The position numbers were made by a program, and so were the translations under genes. The notes beneath the pieces are model-generated. The model made no database searches. It worked only from the letters and a program-made list of their open reading frames with translations, and was not told the origin of the DNA. A DNA stretch of 7,160 nucleotides from an uncultured Micrococcales bacterium (GTDB lineage Bacteria; Actinomycetota; Actinomycetes; Actinomycetales; Microbacteriaceae). The DNA lies in assembly GCA_903893675.1 (NCBI GenBank), contig CAITNA010000067.1, positions 1 to 7,160 on the forward strand, given 5' to 3'. Position 1 is the first letter of the stretch. Each line of letters begins with the position of its first letter. This document shows, piece after piece, positions 6,382 to 7,160 of this stretch.

Positions 6382-7160
6382 TTATTTGCGCTTAAAACTT
6401 CGGATGATCGCCCGCAGTTTCGAGTGACGTGCACCAATCTCAGCCTCAGCCCCGAGCGTCTTCGGCTGGTAATACTCGGCCTTGCTTAGAACCTCATCGA
6501 GATAGGCCTGCTCGACCACTGCCCTGGCGTCATCGTGCGGATAGTTGTAGCCGACGCCTGCCCCGGTGGTCTCGGCAGCCTTCGAGTATGACGAGCTGCG
6601 CAGTGGTGCAGGCACTTTGCCGAAGCGGCCGGCACGAACATCCTCGATGGCAGCATTTATGGCGTTGTATGCGGTGTTCGACTTCGGGGCAAGTGCCAGA
6701 TAGATAGTGGCTTCGGCAAGGGGTATGCGCCCCTCAGGCATGCCGATCTTGGCAACGGCCTCGGCGGCGGCCACGGCTAGAGGCAGGGCGCTCGGGTCAG
6801 CCAGGCCGATGTCTTCAGCAGCCAAAATCACCAGTCGCCTGCCGATAAAGCGTGGGTCTTCGCCACCCTCAAGCATTCGAGCCAGGTAGTGGATGGCGGC
6901 GTCTGCGTCGCTGCCGCGAACCGACTTGATAAAGGCACTGATTACGTCGTAGTGCTGATCGCCATCCTTGTCGTAGCGCACCAGAGCATGGTCGAGCGAA
7001 ATCTCGATTTCGTCAGCCGAGATCATCTCGGAGCCGCGCGCCTCTGCTGCCATTGCCGAAGCCTCGAGAACGGTCAAGGCTCTGCGGGCATCGCCACCCG
7101 AGATGGCAACTATCTGCAGAGCTTGCTCGTCTGCGAGGGTGAACTTGCCGTTCAGGCCGC
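6382..7160 (-). CDS. rarA: Replication-associated recombination protein RarA, C-terminal part
   Basis: RarA (MgsA, related to eukaryotic WRNIP1) is a AAA+ ATPase of the clamp-loader clade that acts at stalled replication forks. The frame is open to the right edge, leaving 258 C-terminal residues; about 180 residues with the Walker A and B motifs lie outside. Visible first is GGDARRALTVLE, the sensor 2/lid region. The RarA-specific C-terminal part follows: DGDQHYDVISAFIKSVRGSD, ARMLEGGEDPRFIGRRLVI, AAEDIGLADPSALPLA, IGMPEGRIPLAEATIYLALA, PKSNTAYNAI and VGYNYPHDD. The end RAIIRSFKRK is normal. The true start is outside the window; an apparent TTG at 7077 is internal. It is separated from rpsD by 224 bases and a probable terminator, so it is probably a separate transcription unit. 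Confidence 0.96.
   Translation of the reverse strand, partial: GLNGKFTLADEQALQIVAISGGDARRALTVLEASAMAAEARGSEMISADEIEISLDHALVRYDKDGDQHYDVISAFIKSVRGSDADAAIHYLARMLEGGEDPRFIGRRLVILAAEDIGLADPSALPLAVAAAEAVAKIGMPEGRIPLAEATIYLALAPKSNTAYNAINAAIEDVRAGRFGKVPAPLRSSSYSKAAETTGAGVGYNYPHDDARAVVEQAYLDEVLSKAEYYQPKTLGAEAEIGARHSKLRAIIRSFKRK

Noticed and set aside
6382..7077. A complete 231-residue gene starting with TTG at 7077
   Set aside because: The frame stays open to the window edge, and the upstream codons encode conserved RarA sequence (GGDARRA), so the TTG is internal and the gene is truncated by the window.
1..7160. A novel multi-gene system, mobile element, CRISPR array or tRNA gene
   Set aside because: All coding space is accounted for by conserved housekeeping genes in a familiar actinobacterial order. 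I saw no transposase, direct-repeat array, tRNA-like cloverleaf or compositional break by reading.

Overview
This window is an ordinary, conserved housekeeping segment of an actinobacterial chromosome. It most likely comes from Microbacteriaceae, possibly a small-genome aquatic member. That placement is inferred from the gene order (rarA, rpsD, DUF948, small KPAAK protein, alaS, ruvX, mltG, aroE), the cysteine-poor Micrococcales-type S4 protein, the actinobacterial forms of the AroE and AlaS motifs, and a moderately high GC content judged by eye. All eight genes are on the minus strand, so transcription runs from the right edge to the left. Both end genes are cut by the window.

From right to left, the window opens with the C-terminal 258 residues of the recombination factor RarA. 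A perfect 8-bp stem-loop follows just after its stop codon and is a plausible terminator. A 224-bp intergenic gap comes next. It is the only substantial non-coding stretch, and it holds two weak promoter candidates, an 8-bp inverted repeat and smaller hairpins ahead of rpsD (ribosomal protein S4, GTG start, good Shine-Dalgarno).

From rpsD onwards the genes are packed as one probable operon: a DUF948 membrane protein, a 100-residue membrane-anchored protein with a histone-like Lys/Ala/Pro tail, alaS, ruvX, mltG and aroE. The junctions are 12 bp, 6 bp, a 1-bp overlap, 0 bp, an 8-bp overlap and an 11-bp overlap. There is no room for internal terminators, and translational coupling is likely. aroE runs off the left edge.

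The operon mixes translation (S4, alanyl-tRNA synthetase), 16S rRNA maturation (RuvX/YqgF), cell-wall glycan-strand termination (MltG) and the shikimate pathway (AroE). The alaS-ruvX-mltG-aroE order is a recurring actinobacterial arrangement. I found no mobile element, CRISPR array, tRNA, rRNA, defence system or unknown multi-gene system. The points most worth a second look are the Lys/Ala/Pro-tailed protein, the structured region upstream of rpsD, and the in-frame, zero-gap alaS-TAA-TTG-ruvX junction.
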